Positions 34,121-43,229 of a stretch of 64,000 bases of DNA are shown in pieces (within the stretch, counting starts at the first letter, position 1; the number at the start of each line of letters is the position of its first letter). The stretch lies in the NCBI GenBank assembly GCA_028873695.1, contig JAPPNU010000008.1:91527-155526 (forward strand), given 5' to 3'. Origin of the DNA: Gemmatimonadota bacterium. GTDB lineage: Bacteria > Latescibacterota > UBA2968 > GCA-2709665. A program made the position numbers and the translations under genes. The notes below the pieces were generated by a model. That model was given only the letters and a program-made list of their open reading frames with translations, did no database searches and was not told the DNA's origin.

Positions 34121-34906
34121 TTACGCCTTCAATGCCTGCCGGCAGGCGGCGACCAGGTCGCCGTGGGACGCGGTGCATCCGATATTGACTTCCACGTCGA
34201 TGACTGCGGCGCGGGACAGGTCCAGGTTTCGGGACGTGTCCGCGACCTCGATGGCCGTGGTGCAGTCCCTGACGAGGACGATGTCGTAGCCGCGGTCCTT
34301 CATCGCCCTCATCCCGTAGTCCCTGAAGGGTACGCACATATTGGCGGCGAAGCCGGCGTAGAACAGGTGCAGGATGCCCCTGTGTTTCAGGAGGCGGTGC
34401 AACTGGGCGCCGGTAACGACGACGTCGTCGCCTTCGAGGGGTTCTGCTTCGGGAATGATGCGGCGGTTCCTGATGATGTCATCGAAGACCTGATCGCGAG
34501 GGTCCTTTGGCTGCGCCAATGCTTCATATTCGCCTGTTTTCGACCGGAATTCCGCAGGAGGCCAGTCGTCGGGGGGCGGAGCCGAGCGCCCGAAGACTTC
34601 CTCGTCCCCCGCGAAACGGGTCCACGCCTGATAGCGTTTGGCGCAGTCGGGGCTGGGCGCGTGGATCACGGCGGCGCCCACGGACCGGAACGCCTCGGCG
34701 ACGGGAATGATACGTTCAAGCGTGATCTCTCTCCCGCGTTGCAGGTGCGTACTCACGTAATGATCGCTCCACACGTCCACGAGCACCAGCGCGACCCGGT
34801 CCGCCGGATAGTCGCGCCGCATGGTCCGAAGATGGAATTCACCTTCAGTTACGCCCGCTCGCCGGGTGAGGTGATAGTAACGGACGTCCAGCCGGATGGT
34901 TTTCAT
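34121..34906 (-). CDS. Isochorismatase-like cysteine hydrolase
   Basis: 261 aa, no signal peptide. The isochorismatase/nicotinamidase fold is seen in VALVLVDVWSDHY (catalytic Asp), a Lys-containing central part and AGFAANMCVPFRDYGMRAMKDRGYD, in which Cys of ANMC is the nucleophile. Family members hydrolyse amides (nicotinamide, N-carbamoyl compounds, ureidoacrylate) or vinyl ethers. ATG 34906 follows GAAAGGG. It is divergent (187 nt) from the DMFase-CocE-HyuAB operon, which also consists of amide or imide hydrolases. Its substrate is unknown. Confidence 0.82.
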   Translation of the reverse strand: MKTIRLDVRYYHLTRRAGVTEGEFHLRTMRRDYPADRVALVLVDVWSDHYVSTHLQRGREITLERIIPVAEAFRSVGAAVIHAPSPDCAKRYQAWTRFAGDEEVFGRSAPPPDDWPPAEFRSKTGEYEALAQPKDPRDQVFDDIIRNRRIIPEAEPLEGDDVVVTGAQLHRLLKHRGILHLFYAGFAANMCVPFRDYGMRAMKDRGYDIVLVRDCTTAIEVADTSRNLDLSRAAVIDVEVNIGCTASHGDLVAACRQALKA

Positions 34907-35093
34907 ACGGGCCCTTTCGGTGCGTTGGATTCTGACGCCTTGTCGCGAAGCAATATGGCACGGAACGAACACCGGTGTCAAGGATAACAGTCCGTTGATA
35001 GAGTCGCTCTGCAGGCGAGGCATGGTGTCCAGGCATGTCCCGGCGCAGGGGGTTTGCGTTACGTCAGCGACAAAATGAAAGGCGGCCTCCCGC

Positions 35094-36464
35094 ATGAAGA
35101 GAGAACATATCTGGGCCCATCACGAGTGGGACGCGACGATCAACTGGAAGTTGATGGAGGGCGGCTATGCCGACCTGCAGAGCGTGAAGCCGGGCGAGGA
35201 GATCACGTTTCACGTTTCGAACTCCCGTTCCTATTATGAAATCTTCATCTTCCGCGAAGGCGCCAGACGGGAACTGGTCAAGACAATCGAGGGCTTGCGC
35301 GGTACGCTTCAGGAGGTCCCGGAACTGGGCTACCAGGACGGATACGGGTGGGCGCCCGCGGTGTCCTTCATCGTTCCGGAGACGTGGAGGAGCGGGATCT
35401 ATATTGCAACGTTTCCCACGGGTCAGGGTCTGCGTGAGATCTTTTTCGTGGTGCGACCCAAATCTCCGGAGGCGCCGATTCTGCTGACGGTTGCGACGAA
35501 TACCTACCAGGCTTACAACAACGTGGGCGGCAAGTGTTTCTACGACTACATTTCCACGGACCGGCGGCGCGCCAGGCTGCTGAGTTTCGAACGCCCGCTT
35601 CAGATGGAGTGTCTGGGCAACTTCTATATCTGGGACCAGTTCTTCACGTCCTGGCTGGACGCCGAGGGGTACAGCGCCGATTATTGCGTAAACGGCGATC
35701 ACGACGCGGAACCCGATATTCTGAACGATTACCGTGCAAACGTGCGCTTCGCTCACGATGAGTACAACAGCCGGAACGAATGCGAGCAGCTTCAGCGGTT
35801 CGTTGGAGACGGCGGCAATCTGATTCTGTTCGGCGGGAACTGTTTCTGCCACGAGATCGAGCTGAGGAATCGGGGTCGGCAGATCTTTTGCGCAAAGCCC
35901 CACTATCACGATCACCCCACGCCCGAGCGGCCTGAGACGTCGTTTCTGTGTTTCATAGACGACCTGCGACAGCGAACGATCGGCCTGTTCTACACGTCGT
36001 TCGTTCATACGAAGACACCGGATCCCGATGTATTCCTTGCGCCAACGACCGAAGACTGGGGATACTACCGGGTGTGCGATCCGGACCACTGGGTATTTGA
36101 GGGTACGGGACTGGCCGAGGGAGACGAATTCGGACGCGAGGACTCGATCGTCGGCGTGGAGGCCGACGCGGCGGACCTGATATTCGAAAACGGACGGCCG
36201 CGGTACACCGGCGCGGACGGCGTGTCGCCGGAATACAGGATCGTGGCCATCGCGGACTGTATCACGCCCGACGGACACCGGCTGGTCAAGGAGGGCGGGA
36301 AGGAGGGCGTTGCCCCGTGCTACGGAACCGTGGCCATCAACGAAACAGAGTTCGAGGGTACGGTGTTCAACGCCGCCACGATCGAATGGGCCCACGGATT
36401 GTACCGCGATGAGAGCGTGGTGGCCAGGATCACGCGCAACGTATTGGACAGGCTGGCGACCTGA
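35094..36464 (+). CDS. N,N-dimethylformamidase large-subunit-like protein
   Basis: 456 aa resembling the C-terminal (DMFA2) part of N,N-dimethylformamidase beta subunit: a lectin-like/sandwich N-terminus (VKPGEEITFHVSNSRSYYEIFIFR) then a catalytic part with TVATNTYQAYNNVGGKCFYDY, a metal-binding-like pattern, FIWDQFF and GRNLILFGGN-type segment (here GGNLILFGGN). DMFase splits dimethylformamide into dimethylamine and formate. It is shorter than the full DMFase beta chain, and no small alpha subunit gene is present, so the true substrate may be another amide. It leads an operon with a CocE-like hydrolase 10 nt later. Confidence 0.75.
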   Translation: MKREHIWAHHEWDATINWKLMEGGYADLQSVKPGEEITFHVSNSRSYYEIFIFREGARRELVKTIEGLRGTLQEVPELGYQDGYGWAPAVSFIVPETWRSGIYIATFPTGQGLREIFFVVRPKSPEAPILLTVATNTYQAYNNVGGKCFYDYISTDRRRARLLSFERPLQMECLGNFYIWDQFFTSWLDAEGYSADYCVNGDHDAEPDILNDYRANVRFAHDEYNSRNECEQLQRFVGDGGNLILFGGNCFCHEIELRNRGRQIFCAKPHYHDHPTPERPETSFLCFIDDLRQRTIGLFYTSFVHTKTPDPDVFLAPTTEDWGYYRVCDPDHWVFEGTGLAEGDEFGREDSIVGVEADAADLIFENGRPRYTGADGVSPEYRIVAIADCITPDGHRLVKEGGKEGVAPCYGTVAINETEFEGTVFNAATIEWAHGLYRDESVVARITRNVLDRLAT

Positions 36465-36474
36465 CGCGGGACGG

Positions 36475-38193
36475 ATGGGAATTACCGTCGCATCGCTGCC
36501 GATATCTTCAACACGGGTGCCATCAATGCCGGATGCGGGCGTTCGAATTCAACTGGACCTGAGAATCCCGATGAGAGACGGGGTAAACCTCTACGGCGCG
36601 GCATACCTCCCGCCGCGGGGAGAGCGGTTTCCCGTTCTGCTGATCCGGTCGCCGTACAGCACGCAGCACCCCAGGTACGTGGATTGGGCCGTGCGTTTCG
36701 CGTCTTCGGGATACGCCGCCGTCATGGTGGACAGCCGCGGGCGTTACGAGTCGGAAGGACGGTGGCGGGCGTACGTGGACGAGGCGCGTGACGGCTACGA
36801 CACGCAGCAGTGGATCGGAGTGCAGGCGTGGTGCGACGGGAACATCGGGATGTTCGGGATCTCCTATCCGGGTTTCACCCAGATCCTGCCGGCCCCGTTC
36901 CGGAGTCCCTACGTGAAGGGGTTGATGCCCATTGCGAACCAGGAGGACAACTACGGGCATCTGCGCTACAACGGCGTCCTGCAACTGCAGAATGCCATGA
37001 ACTGGATCTGGCTAGGCGTGCGGACCAACCAGCAGGCGCCGCGGGACCTGCTGGACTGGGATCGGATTTACCGCCGGCTGCCGCTGATCTCGGCGATGGA
37101 CGGCATCGCGGACCGGCCGTTCTTCAGGGAGGTCGTCCGGCACAACGAATTCGACGCATTCTGGTCTTCATACAGCATGAAAGGCCGGTACAGGGAAGTG
37201 AATACGCCGGCCTATTTCGTGACCGGCTGGTACGACAATCTCGTCCACGAGGGCTTCAAGTGTTTTCGCGGCTGGCGCAGGGAAGCCGGAGACGCCCGTG
37301 CCCGGAAGCTGACCCGTCTGATGGTCGGACCCTGGACGCACTCGCAGATCGGAAGCGCCGAGCCGTTCGGGGACGTCGATTTCGGACCGGATGCCGCTGT
37401 GGATATTCCGGGCGAACACCTGCGCTGGTACGATCAGCGGCTGCGCGGGATCGATACGGGGATCGACGAGGAACCGCCCGTCCGGATTTTCGTCATGGGC
37501 AGGAACACCTGGCGCTCGGAAGACGAGTGGCCGCTGGCGCGGACGAAATATACGGCCTGGTATCTGCACAGCGGTGGACGCGCCAATTCGGTATCCGGCG
37601 ACGGTAAACTCAGCCTCCAGGCGCCGGGCGACGAGCCGGCGGACCGGTTCGCCTACGATCCCGCGGATCCGGTGCCGACGGTGGGCGGGCAGAGCATGTT
37701 CCCGTCCAACACGGGCCCCAGGGACCGTCGGGCCGTGGAACGCCGCGAAGACGTGCTCGTGTACACGACGGATACACTGGCGTCGGACGTGGAAGCGACC
37801 GGTCCGGTGGAGCTTATATTGTTCGCAGCATCCGACGCACGGGATACGGACTTTACGGCCACGCTTGTGGATGTATATCCCGACGGCATGGCGATCCATG
37901 TTACGGAGGGTATCGTGCGGGCGCGATTCCGCGAGTCCTTTCGCAGACCGTGTCTGATTCCGCACGGGGCGGTGGTGGAATATCGGATCGTACTCTGGGA
38001 GACCGGCAACGTATTCAAAGCCGGCCATCGGATCAGGCTGGAGGTCTCCAGCAGCAATTTTCCGCGATTCGACCGGAATCTGAATACGGGCAACGTCCCG
38101 GGTCTGGACGAGGAGATGAGGGTGGCCCGCCAGACGATCCATCACTGCAGCCAATACACTTCGTACCTGCGTTTGCCGGTGATTCCCGAATGA
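36475..38193 (+). CDS. CocE/NonD family hydrolase (X-Pro dipeptidyl-peptidase S15 type)
   Basis: About 572 aa. Alpha/beta-hydrolase with MRDGVNLYGAAYLP, RSPYSTQ, VMVDSRGRYESEG and the nucleophile elbow GMFGISYPGFTQ (Ser). The acid/His partners are expected in the regions before ALDIATG-like GYAIHVTEGIVRAR and in KAGHRIRLEVSSSNFPRFDRN (His). A C-terminal jelly-roll domain follows. It may hydrolyse amides, esters or acyl-amino acids. Start is uncertain between ATG 36475 and ATG 36526. Its stop overlaps the hyuA start (ATGA), showing translational coupling. Confidence 0.87.
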   Translation: MGITVASLPISSTRVPSMPDAGVRIQLDLRIPMRDGVNLYGAAYLPPRGERFPVLLIRSPYSTQHPRYVDWAVRFASSGYAAVMVDSRGRYESEGRWRAYVDEARDGYDTQQWIGVQAWCDGNIGMFGISYPGFTQILPAPFRSPYVKGLMPIANQEDNYGHLRYNGVLQLQNAMNWIWLGVRTNQQAPRDLLDWDRIYRRLPLISAMDGIADRPFFREVVRHNEFDAFWSSYSMKGRYREVNTPAYFVTGWYDNLVHEGFKCFRGWRREAGDARARKLTRLMVGPWTHSQIGSAEPFGDVDFGPDAAVDIPGEHLRWYDQRLRGIDTGIDEEPPVRIFVMGRNTWRSEDEWPLARTKYTAWYLHSGGRANSVSGDGKLSLQAPGDEPADRFAYDPADPVPTVGGQSMFPSNTGPRDRRAVERREDVLVYTTDTLASDVEATGPVELILFAASDARDTDFTATLVDVYPDGMAIHVTEGIVRARFRESFRRPCLIPHGAVVEYRIVLWETGNVFKAGHRIRLEVSSSNFPRFDRNLNTGNVPGLDEEMRVARQTIHHCSQYTSYLRLPVIPE

Positions 38194-40334
38194 ATGAGAC
38201 CTCTTTTCGAATCGGCGCTGACGTCGGAGGGACGTTTACCGATGTGATCCTCATGGATGCAGCGGGGCATTTATGGACGCACAAGATTCCCTCTACGCCG
38301 CCCGATTTCGAGGGGGCGGTTCTCGAAGCCATCGCGCGTCTGCTGAGGGAGACCGAAACACCCGGTGAATCGATAGGAGACGTTTCGCACGGGACCACCG
38401 TGGCGACCAACGCCGTCCTCGAACGCCGGGGCGCCAGGACCGCGCTGATCACCACGCGCGGATTTCGCGACGTACTGGAATTGCGGCGCGTCAGGGCGCC
38501 GCAGATGTACGATCTGTTCTTCGACAAGCCCGAACCCATCGTCGATCGGTATCTGAGGCTCGAAGTGACGGAGCGCATTGCCGCCGACGGCGAGGTGCTG
38601 GCGCCTCTGGACGTGGCGGACCTCGAGGCGGCAAAGGCTGCATTGAAACAGGAACAGGTGGAGTCGATCGCAGTCTGTACGCTTCACGCCTACGCGTATC
38701 CACGGCACGAACGCGCGATCGGCGAATTCCTCCAGGACGCGTTTCCGGATTTGCCGGTATCCCTTTCGACGGAGATTCTGCCCGAACGCCGGGAGTACGA
38801 GCGCACGGCAACGACCGTGCTGAACGCGTACGTGCGACCCGTCATGCAGCGTTATCTCAACGCGATGCGGGATGGCCTGACAAAACAGGGCATTCTGGCG
38901 CCGGTGCTCATCATGCAGTCCGCGGGAGGCCTGACCCCGGAGGCCGACGCGGCGCGGCGACCGGTGTACGTTCTCGAGTCCGGGCCCGCTGCGGGGGTGT
39001 TCGCCGCCCGTTCGGCGGGCGAACAACTGGGTATCGACGATCTCATCACGTTCGATATGGGAGGCACCACGGCCAAGGCGTCCATTGTCGAAGACGGCGC
39101 GATTTCGTACAGCCCGGAATACGAGGTCGGCGCATCCGTGTCGGCGGGAAACAGGCTGGTGGGCGGGGGCGGGGAGTTGATTCGCGCTCCCAGCATCGAT
39201 ATCGCTGAGGTGGGTTCCGGGGGCGGCAGCGTGGCCTATCTGGACGGGGCGGGCGGATTGCGGGTCGGACCCGGAAGCGCGGGCGCCGTACCGGGTCCCG
39301 CCTGCTACTGCCGGGGCGGAAACGAAGCCACCGTAACCGACGCCAACGTCGTGCTGGGGTATATCCGGCCCGGGGAACTGGCGGACGGGGAAGTCTCCAT
39401 AGATCCCGAGGCCGCGAGACGGATCGTCCACGACCGGATCGCGGCTCCGCTGGGCATGGGCCTGCTCGAGGCGGCCGAGGGCATACACAGGATTGCCAAT
39501 GCCCGGTGTATGCGGGCGCTACGGTCCGTGTCCACGGAGCGGGGTCGGGATCCGAGGTCGTTCTCCCTGATCGCCTTCGGTGGTTCCGGTCCGGTTCATG
39601 CCGCGGGGCTGGCCGGCGAACTTCTGAGCCCCAGAGTCATTGTCCCTCCGTTGCCCGGGTTGTTCAGCGCGCTGGGGCTGCTGTTCTCGGGTGTGGAACA
39701 CCATGAAGTATCCAGTTGCCTGCTATCGGGCGACCGACTGGGCGCGGAAGCGCTGGGCCGCATGCAATCGGACCTGCAGCGAAAGTTGCTCGCCCGGTTC
39801 CGCGCGGAGGGTTATTCCGCTGACCAGGTGTTGCTCAACCACAGTGTCGACGTGCGCTTCAGAGGGCAGGCGTCGGAGATCCGGATACCGGTGCCGGAAC
39901 CCCCGGCGACCGATGCGACGGTAAAAGAAATGTGCAGGGCGTTCGAACTCGAGCACAGCCAGCTCTACGGGCATTCGTCGGACCCGGAAAATCCGGTTGA
40001 GGTGGTCGCCGTCCGCCTGATCGGGAGCACCGGCCGCCGCGGAAAGGGGGGGCGAATTCGCGCATCGCGGCGGCACGTGCGAAAGATGCCATCGCGTCCG
40101 GCCTATTTCGGAAAGGCGCGGGGAACGGTGGAGACGCCGGTTATCGACCGCGAGGAGCTGACAGGGACTCAGGTCGGTCCGCTCTTGATCGACGAATACG
40201 ATTCCACGACCGTGGTGCCCCCCGGGTTCCGCGTGTATCGGGATCGGCACGACTTTGTCGTTCTGGAAGAGACCGCGACGCAAGAACGTCCAGCGACAGG
40301 GCAGGGAGATACAGGGAACGATGGTGCAGATTGA
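38190..40334 (+). CDS. hyuA: Hydantoinase/oxoprolinase subunit A
   Basis: 714 aa. ATP-dependent opening of hydantoin or 5-oxoproline rings together with HyuB. ASKHA-type nucleotide-binding signatures are visible: IGADVGGTFTDVIL near the N-terminus, HGTTVATNAVLERRGA, and FDMGGTTAKASIV in the middle; the C-terminal part has SFSLIAFGGSGPVHA. The gene overlaps the CocE-like stop and HyuB overlaps its end by 14 nt, so all four genes are one operon. Substrate among 5-oxoproline, hydantoins or N-methylhydantoin is not decided by sequence. Confidence 0.9.
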   Translation: MNETSFRIGADVGGTFTDVILMDAAGHLWTHKIPSTPPDFEGAVLEAIARLLRETETPGESIGDVSHGTTVATNAVLERRGARTALITTRGFRDVLELRRVRAPQMYDLFFDKPEPIVDRYLRLEVTERIAADGEVLAPLDVADLEAAKAALKQEQVESIAVCTLHAYAYPRHERAIGEFLQDAFPDLPVSLSTEILPERREYERTATTVLNAYVRPVMQRYLNAMRDGLTKQGILAPVLIMQSAGGLTPEADAARRPVYVLESGPAAGVFAARSAGEQLGIDDLITFDMGGTTAKASIVEDGAISYSPEYEVGASVSAGNRLVGGGGELIRAPSIDIAEVGSGGGSVAYLDGAGGLRVGPGSAGAVPGPACYCRGGNEATVTDANVVLGYIRPGELADGEVSIDPEAARRIVHDRIAAPLGMGLLEAAEGIHRIANARCMRALRSVSTERGRDPRSFSLIAFGGSGPVHAAGLAGELLSPRVIVPPLPGLFSALGLLFSGVEHHEVSSCLLSGDRLGAEALGRMQSDLQRKLLARFRAEGYSADQVLLNHSVDVRFRGQASEIRIPVPEPPATDATVKEMCRAFELEHSQLYGHSSDPENPVEVVAVRLIGSTGRRGKGGRIRASRRHVRKMPSRPAYFGKARGTVETPVIDREELTGTQVGPLLIDEYDSTTVVPPGFRVYRDRHDFVVLEETATQERPATGQGDTGNDGAD

Positions 40335-42075
40335 CCCCATTACCCGCGAGATCATGCAGAATGCGCTTTCCGCCGCCGCCGATGAAATGAGCGCCGCGCT
40401 GTATCGTACGGCCTATTCCACCATTGTGCGCGACTGCCTGGACTATTCCACGTCGCTGTGTAACGCGGATGGTCAGATGATCGCGCAGGGCGTAACGATA
40501 CCGCTGCATCTGGGATCGGTCCCGTATGCAATGGCCGCGCTGTTCGAGCGCTTCGGCGATGAGATCGAACCCGGCGACGTGTTCATTCTGAACGATCCCT
40601 TCGACGGGGGGATGCACATTCCGGACATTTTCATCGTGCAGCCGATCTTCTGGAATGACCGGCGTGTGGCCTTTGCGGTAAGTACGGCGCATCACCTGGA
40701 CCTGGGAGGACGCCTGCCGGGGAGTTCCGCCTGCGATAACACGGAGATCTTTCAGGAAGGCATCCGGATTCCGTGGCTGAAGCTCTACCGCCGGGGAGCG
40801 CCGGACGAGTCCATTTTCTCCCTGATCCGAACGAACGTGCGGGTGCCACAGATGACGATCGGCGATATCAGGGCGCAGTTGGCGGCCTGCCACATCGGCG
40901 AGCGGGCGGTGCATTCGCTGATTGAACGGTATGGGCACGACACGTTCCAGGCAGGCTCGCTGGACTTGATCGACTACACGGAACGGCTGGTACGATCGGA
41001 GATTGCGTCGTGGCCGGATGGATCCCATTCGTTCACGGACTATCTGGACAGCGACGGCGTCGGCGGCCCACGGGTGCGAATCCGGGTGACAATGACCGTG
41101 CGCGGAGACTCGCTGACGGCCGATTTCACGGGGACGGACCCTCAGGTGCGCGGGGCTCTCAACAGTACGCTTTCGTTTACGGCGGCGGTGGTTGCCCTCT
41201 GCGTGCGCGCCGTAATGCGGGAGGATATACCGAATACGGAAGGGATGTTCAGGCCGCTGGAGATCATCGCTCCCGAGGGCACGCTCGTAAACGTGAGGAT
41301 GCCGGGCGCGTCGTCGATGCGGGGCGTAACGGGGTTCCGCATGACGGACGTGGTGTTCGGTGCGCTGTCCGGGCTGCTGCCCGACCGCGTGCTGGCGGCG
41401 GGCGAGGGGGGCAATTCGCTGGTCATCATCGGCGGTCAACGGCAAGACCGGTCGCACTATGTCTACTATGAGTTGCTCTCCGGAACCTGGGGCGCCCGCC
41501 CGGACCGGGACGGAAACGACGGGTTGTGCAATCCGGCGAACGTGGCCAGCAACATCCCCGTTGAACAGGCGGAGTGTGAATATCCGGTGAGAATCGACCG
41601 GTACGGACTGGTTTGCGACAGCGGCGGCGCCGGACGATTCCGGGGCGGAATGGCGATCGAGCGGGAGTGGACCCTGCTCTCGGGCGAGGCGCACCTGGCG
41701 ATCCGGTCGGATCGAAGAGACCACCTGCCGTATGGCCTGTACGGCGGAAAACCGGCGACGGGATCGACAAACGTACTCTATAGCGGTGACGGCAGCGAGG
41801 AGTTGCCGACCATGATTTCAACCTCGATTTCGGCGGGCGACCGGATCTACCACCGGCAGGCGGGGGGCGGCGGCTGGGGAAACCCGATGGAGCGGGACGC
41901 CGCTGCGGTCGCGCGCGACGTCGAGAACGGAAGGGTTTCAGTGGTCCAGGCGCGGGAGCAGTACGGCGTGGTGATGGATCGTACGACGTTCGACGTGGAC
42001 ATGACGAAAACCGCGGACCTGAGGCGGCGGATGTCGGCATCCGAAACCGCCCCCGGCAGCCGCGGCGAGGGTTGA
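40321..42075 (+). CDS. hyuB: Hydantoinase/oxoprolinase subunit B
   Basis: 584 aa partner of HyuA. Typical segments: MVQIDPITREIMQNALSAAADEMSAALYRTAYST, NDPFDGGMHIPD with metal-binding-type residues, AVSTAHHLDLGG, and the C-terminal GGGGWGNPMERDAAAVARDVENG. ATG 40321 follows CAGGGAG. Last gene of the DMFase-CocE-HyuAB operon; an ankyrin lipoprotein with its own promoter comes next. Confidence 0.92.
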   Translation: MVQIDPITREIMQNALSAAADEMSAALYRTAYSTIVRDCLDYSTSLCNADGQMIAQGVTIPLHLGSVPYAMAALFERFGDEIEPGDVFILNDPFDGGMHIPDIFIVQPIFWNDRRVAFAVSTAHHLDLGGRLPGSSACDNTEIFQEGIRIPWLKLYRRGAPDESIFSLIRTNVRVPQMTIGDIRAQLAACHIGERAVHSLIERYGHDTFQAGSLDLIDYTERLVRSEIASWPDGSHSFTDYLDSDGVGGPRVRIRVTMTVRGDSLTADFTGTDPQVRGALNSTLSFTAAVVALCVRAVMREDIPNTEGMFRPLEIIAPEGTLVNVRMPGASSMRGVTGFRMTDVVFGALSGLLPDRVLAAGEGGNSLVIIGGQRQDRSHYVYYELLSGTWGARPDRDGNDGLCNPANVASNIPVEQAECEYPVRIDRYGLVCDSGGAGRFRGGMAIEREWTLLSGEAHLAIRSDRRDHLPYGLYGGKPATGSTNVLYSGDGSEELPTMISTSISAGDRIYHRQAGGGGWGNPMERDAAAVARDVENGRVSVVQAREQYGVVMDRTTFDVDMTKTADLRRRMSASETAPGSRGEG

Positions 42076-42102
42076 CTCGAACGTTTAATGCCGGTATATT
42101 TG
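42072..42102 (+). promoter_or_regulatory. Sigma-70 promoter of the ankyrin lipoprotein gene
   Basis: TTGACT (42072-42077), 17-nt spacer, TATATT (42095-42100) then TG. The -10 lies inside an inverted repeat CCGGTA (42091-42096) / TACCGG (42103-42108), which may be an operator. The -35 overlaps the hyuB stop. Leader about 42 nt with CGGAGG at 42138-42143. Confidence 0.72.
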
Positions 42103-42149
42103 TACCGGTACTGCAGGTCATTCAACCGGACTCATTTCGGAGGCAGCCT

Positions 42150-42989
42150 ATGTCCATAAAAATCAAACAATTTGTGCTGGTCCTGCTGTTGTTGGTGTTC
42201 GCGGGCTGCGGCGCCCCGCTTACGGAACTGTCGCGGCGTGGGGACGTCGAGGGTGTCCATCGGTCCCTCGATCGCGGGAGCGACGTGAATGCCAGGACGC
42301 CGCAGGGCCACAGCCCGTTGACGCTGGCTTCCAGAGAGGGCCATCTGGATATCGTTCTCGCACTGCTCGGAGCAGGCGCGGACGTGGACGCGGTGGCCTG
42401 GACGGTCGGCGCCCACACCGTCGAAAGCCAGGACCGTCACGGCGGCTACGCGTTCATCAGGGAACGGTATGCCAACCCCGACAGTTCCGGGCCCCAGTCC
42501 AGGTTCATGGCGCAGCGTACCCGCGGTTCGGCGTACTGGGTGTTGAGAGACGGAAAGACGGCGTTGATGCTTGCCGCCGAGGCCGGCCACCTGGACGTGG
42601 TAAAAGCGCTTGTGGACGGCGGCTCCGCCCTGTTCGCCACCAGCGGCGGCGAAGTCGTGACCCCCGGTATGCCATCGTACAGGGACTACGATGGGATCCT
42701 CGCGGGTTATACCGGCGCGCCGCCCGAAGATATCAGACGTGAAGACGGCAAACAAGGCGGCAGTTACTACGGTCCGGAGCATGGCCGCGTTTTATATTAC
42801 GATGTTGTCGATTCCGAACGTCCATCCTGGGCGATCGGGGGAAACACGGCGCTGGACTTCGCCTACCTGAATGGCCATAAGGAATTAATCGATTTTCTCC
42901 TGGAATCCGGGGCCGGAATGACCCCGTCGAGTCTGAAACGTGAAATTCCGTCGTCGCCTGAGAACGGTACCGATGTCTCGAACAATTGA
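42150..42989 (+). CDS. Ankyrin-repeat lipoprotein, probably frame-truncated
   Basis: 279 aa. Lipobox VFAGC (Cys20) predicts a lipid-anchored periplasmic or surface protein. Ankyrin repeats: LTELSRRGDVEGVHRSLDRG, SPLTLASREGHLDIVLALLGAGAD, TALMLAAEAGHLDVVKALVDGG and TALDFAYLNGHKELIDFLLESGA. The frame ends with NGTDVSNN, but the following stretch in another frame (42973-43092) reads as a further ankyrin repeat, so the gene likely lost its tail by a frameshift near 42975. Binding partner unknown. Confidence 0.82.
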   Translation: MSIKIKQFVLVLLLLVFAGCGAPLTELSRRGDVEGVHRSLDRGSDVNARTPQGHSPLTLASREGHLDIVLALLGAGADVDAVAWTVGAHTVESQDRHGGYAFIRERYANPDSSGPQSRFMAQRTRGSAYWVLRDGKTALMLAAEAGHLDVVKALVDGGSALFATSGGEVVTPGMPSYRDYDGILAGYTGAPPEDIRREDGKQGGSYYGPEHGRVLYYDVVDSERPSWAIGGNTALDFAYLNGHKELIDFLLESGAGMTPSSLKREIPSSPENGTDVSNN

Positions 42990-43092
42990 TCGTCTGACGG
43001 CGCTGACTCTCACGTACGCAAGAGGGCGCCTGGGCATCGTGGATCGCCTGCTGGAAGCCGAAGCGGACAGTCTCCAGGGGAGTGCGAGGTAG
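42973..43092 (+). pseudogene. Detached last ankyrin repeat of the upstream lipoprotein
   Basis: A 39-codon frame in a different phase from the ankyrin gene and overlapping its stop. It reads TALTLTYARGRLGIVDRLL followed by EAEAD, which fits the ankyrin consensus (T-A-L-x-x-A-x-x-G-x-x-x-x-V-x-x-L-L-x-x-x-A-D). A single-base indel near 42975 would join it to the main gene. Confidence 0.55.
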
Positions 43093-43119
43093 GAATCCGG
43101 AGGGGTTCTTGCGCAGGAG

Positions 43120-43157
43120 AATCGGTCTCGTAGAGAGGTTGGCTCACGAGACCGGTT
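43120..43157 (+). terminator. Intrinsic terminator after the ankyrin gene
   Basis: AATCGGTCTCGT (43120-43131) pairs with ACGAGACCGGTT (43146-43157), one G.U pair, loop 14 nt, followed by TATTTTG. A related hairpin follows the TlpA-like gene at 44608. Confidence 0.7.
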
Positions 43158-43229
43158 TATTTTGTGTGGGTAAGACGGGTCTTCCTATCACAGACGTTTC
43201 TCCGTGAATGAACTCGCGGTCAGGTTGGC

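Noticed and set aside
40141..41724. Long minus-strand frame opposite hyuB
   Set aside because: Shadow of a gene with clear HyuB motifs; no start signal or motif.
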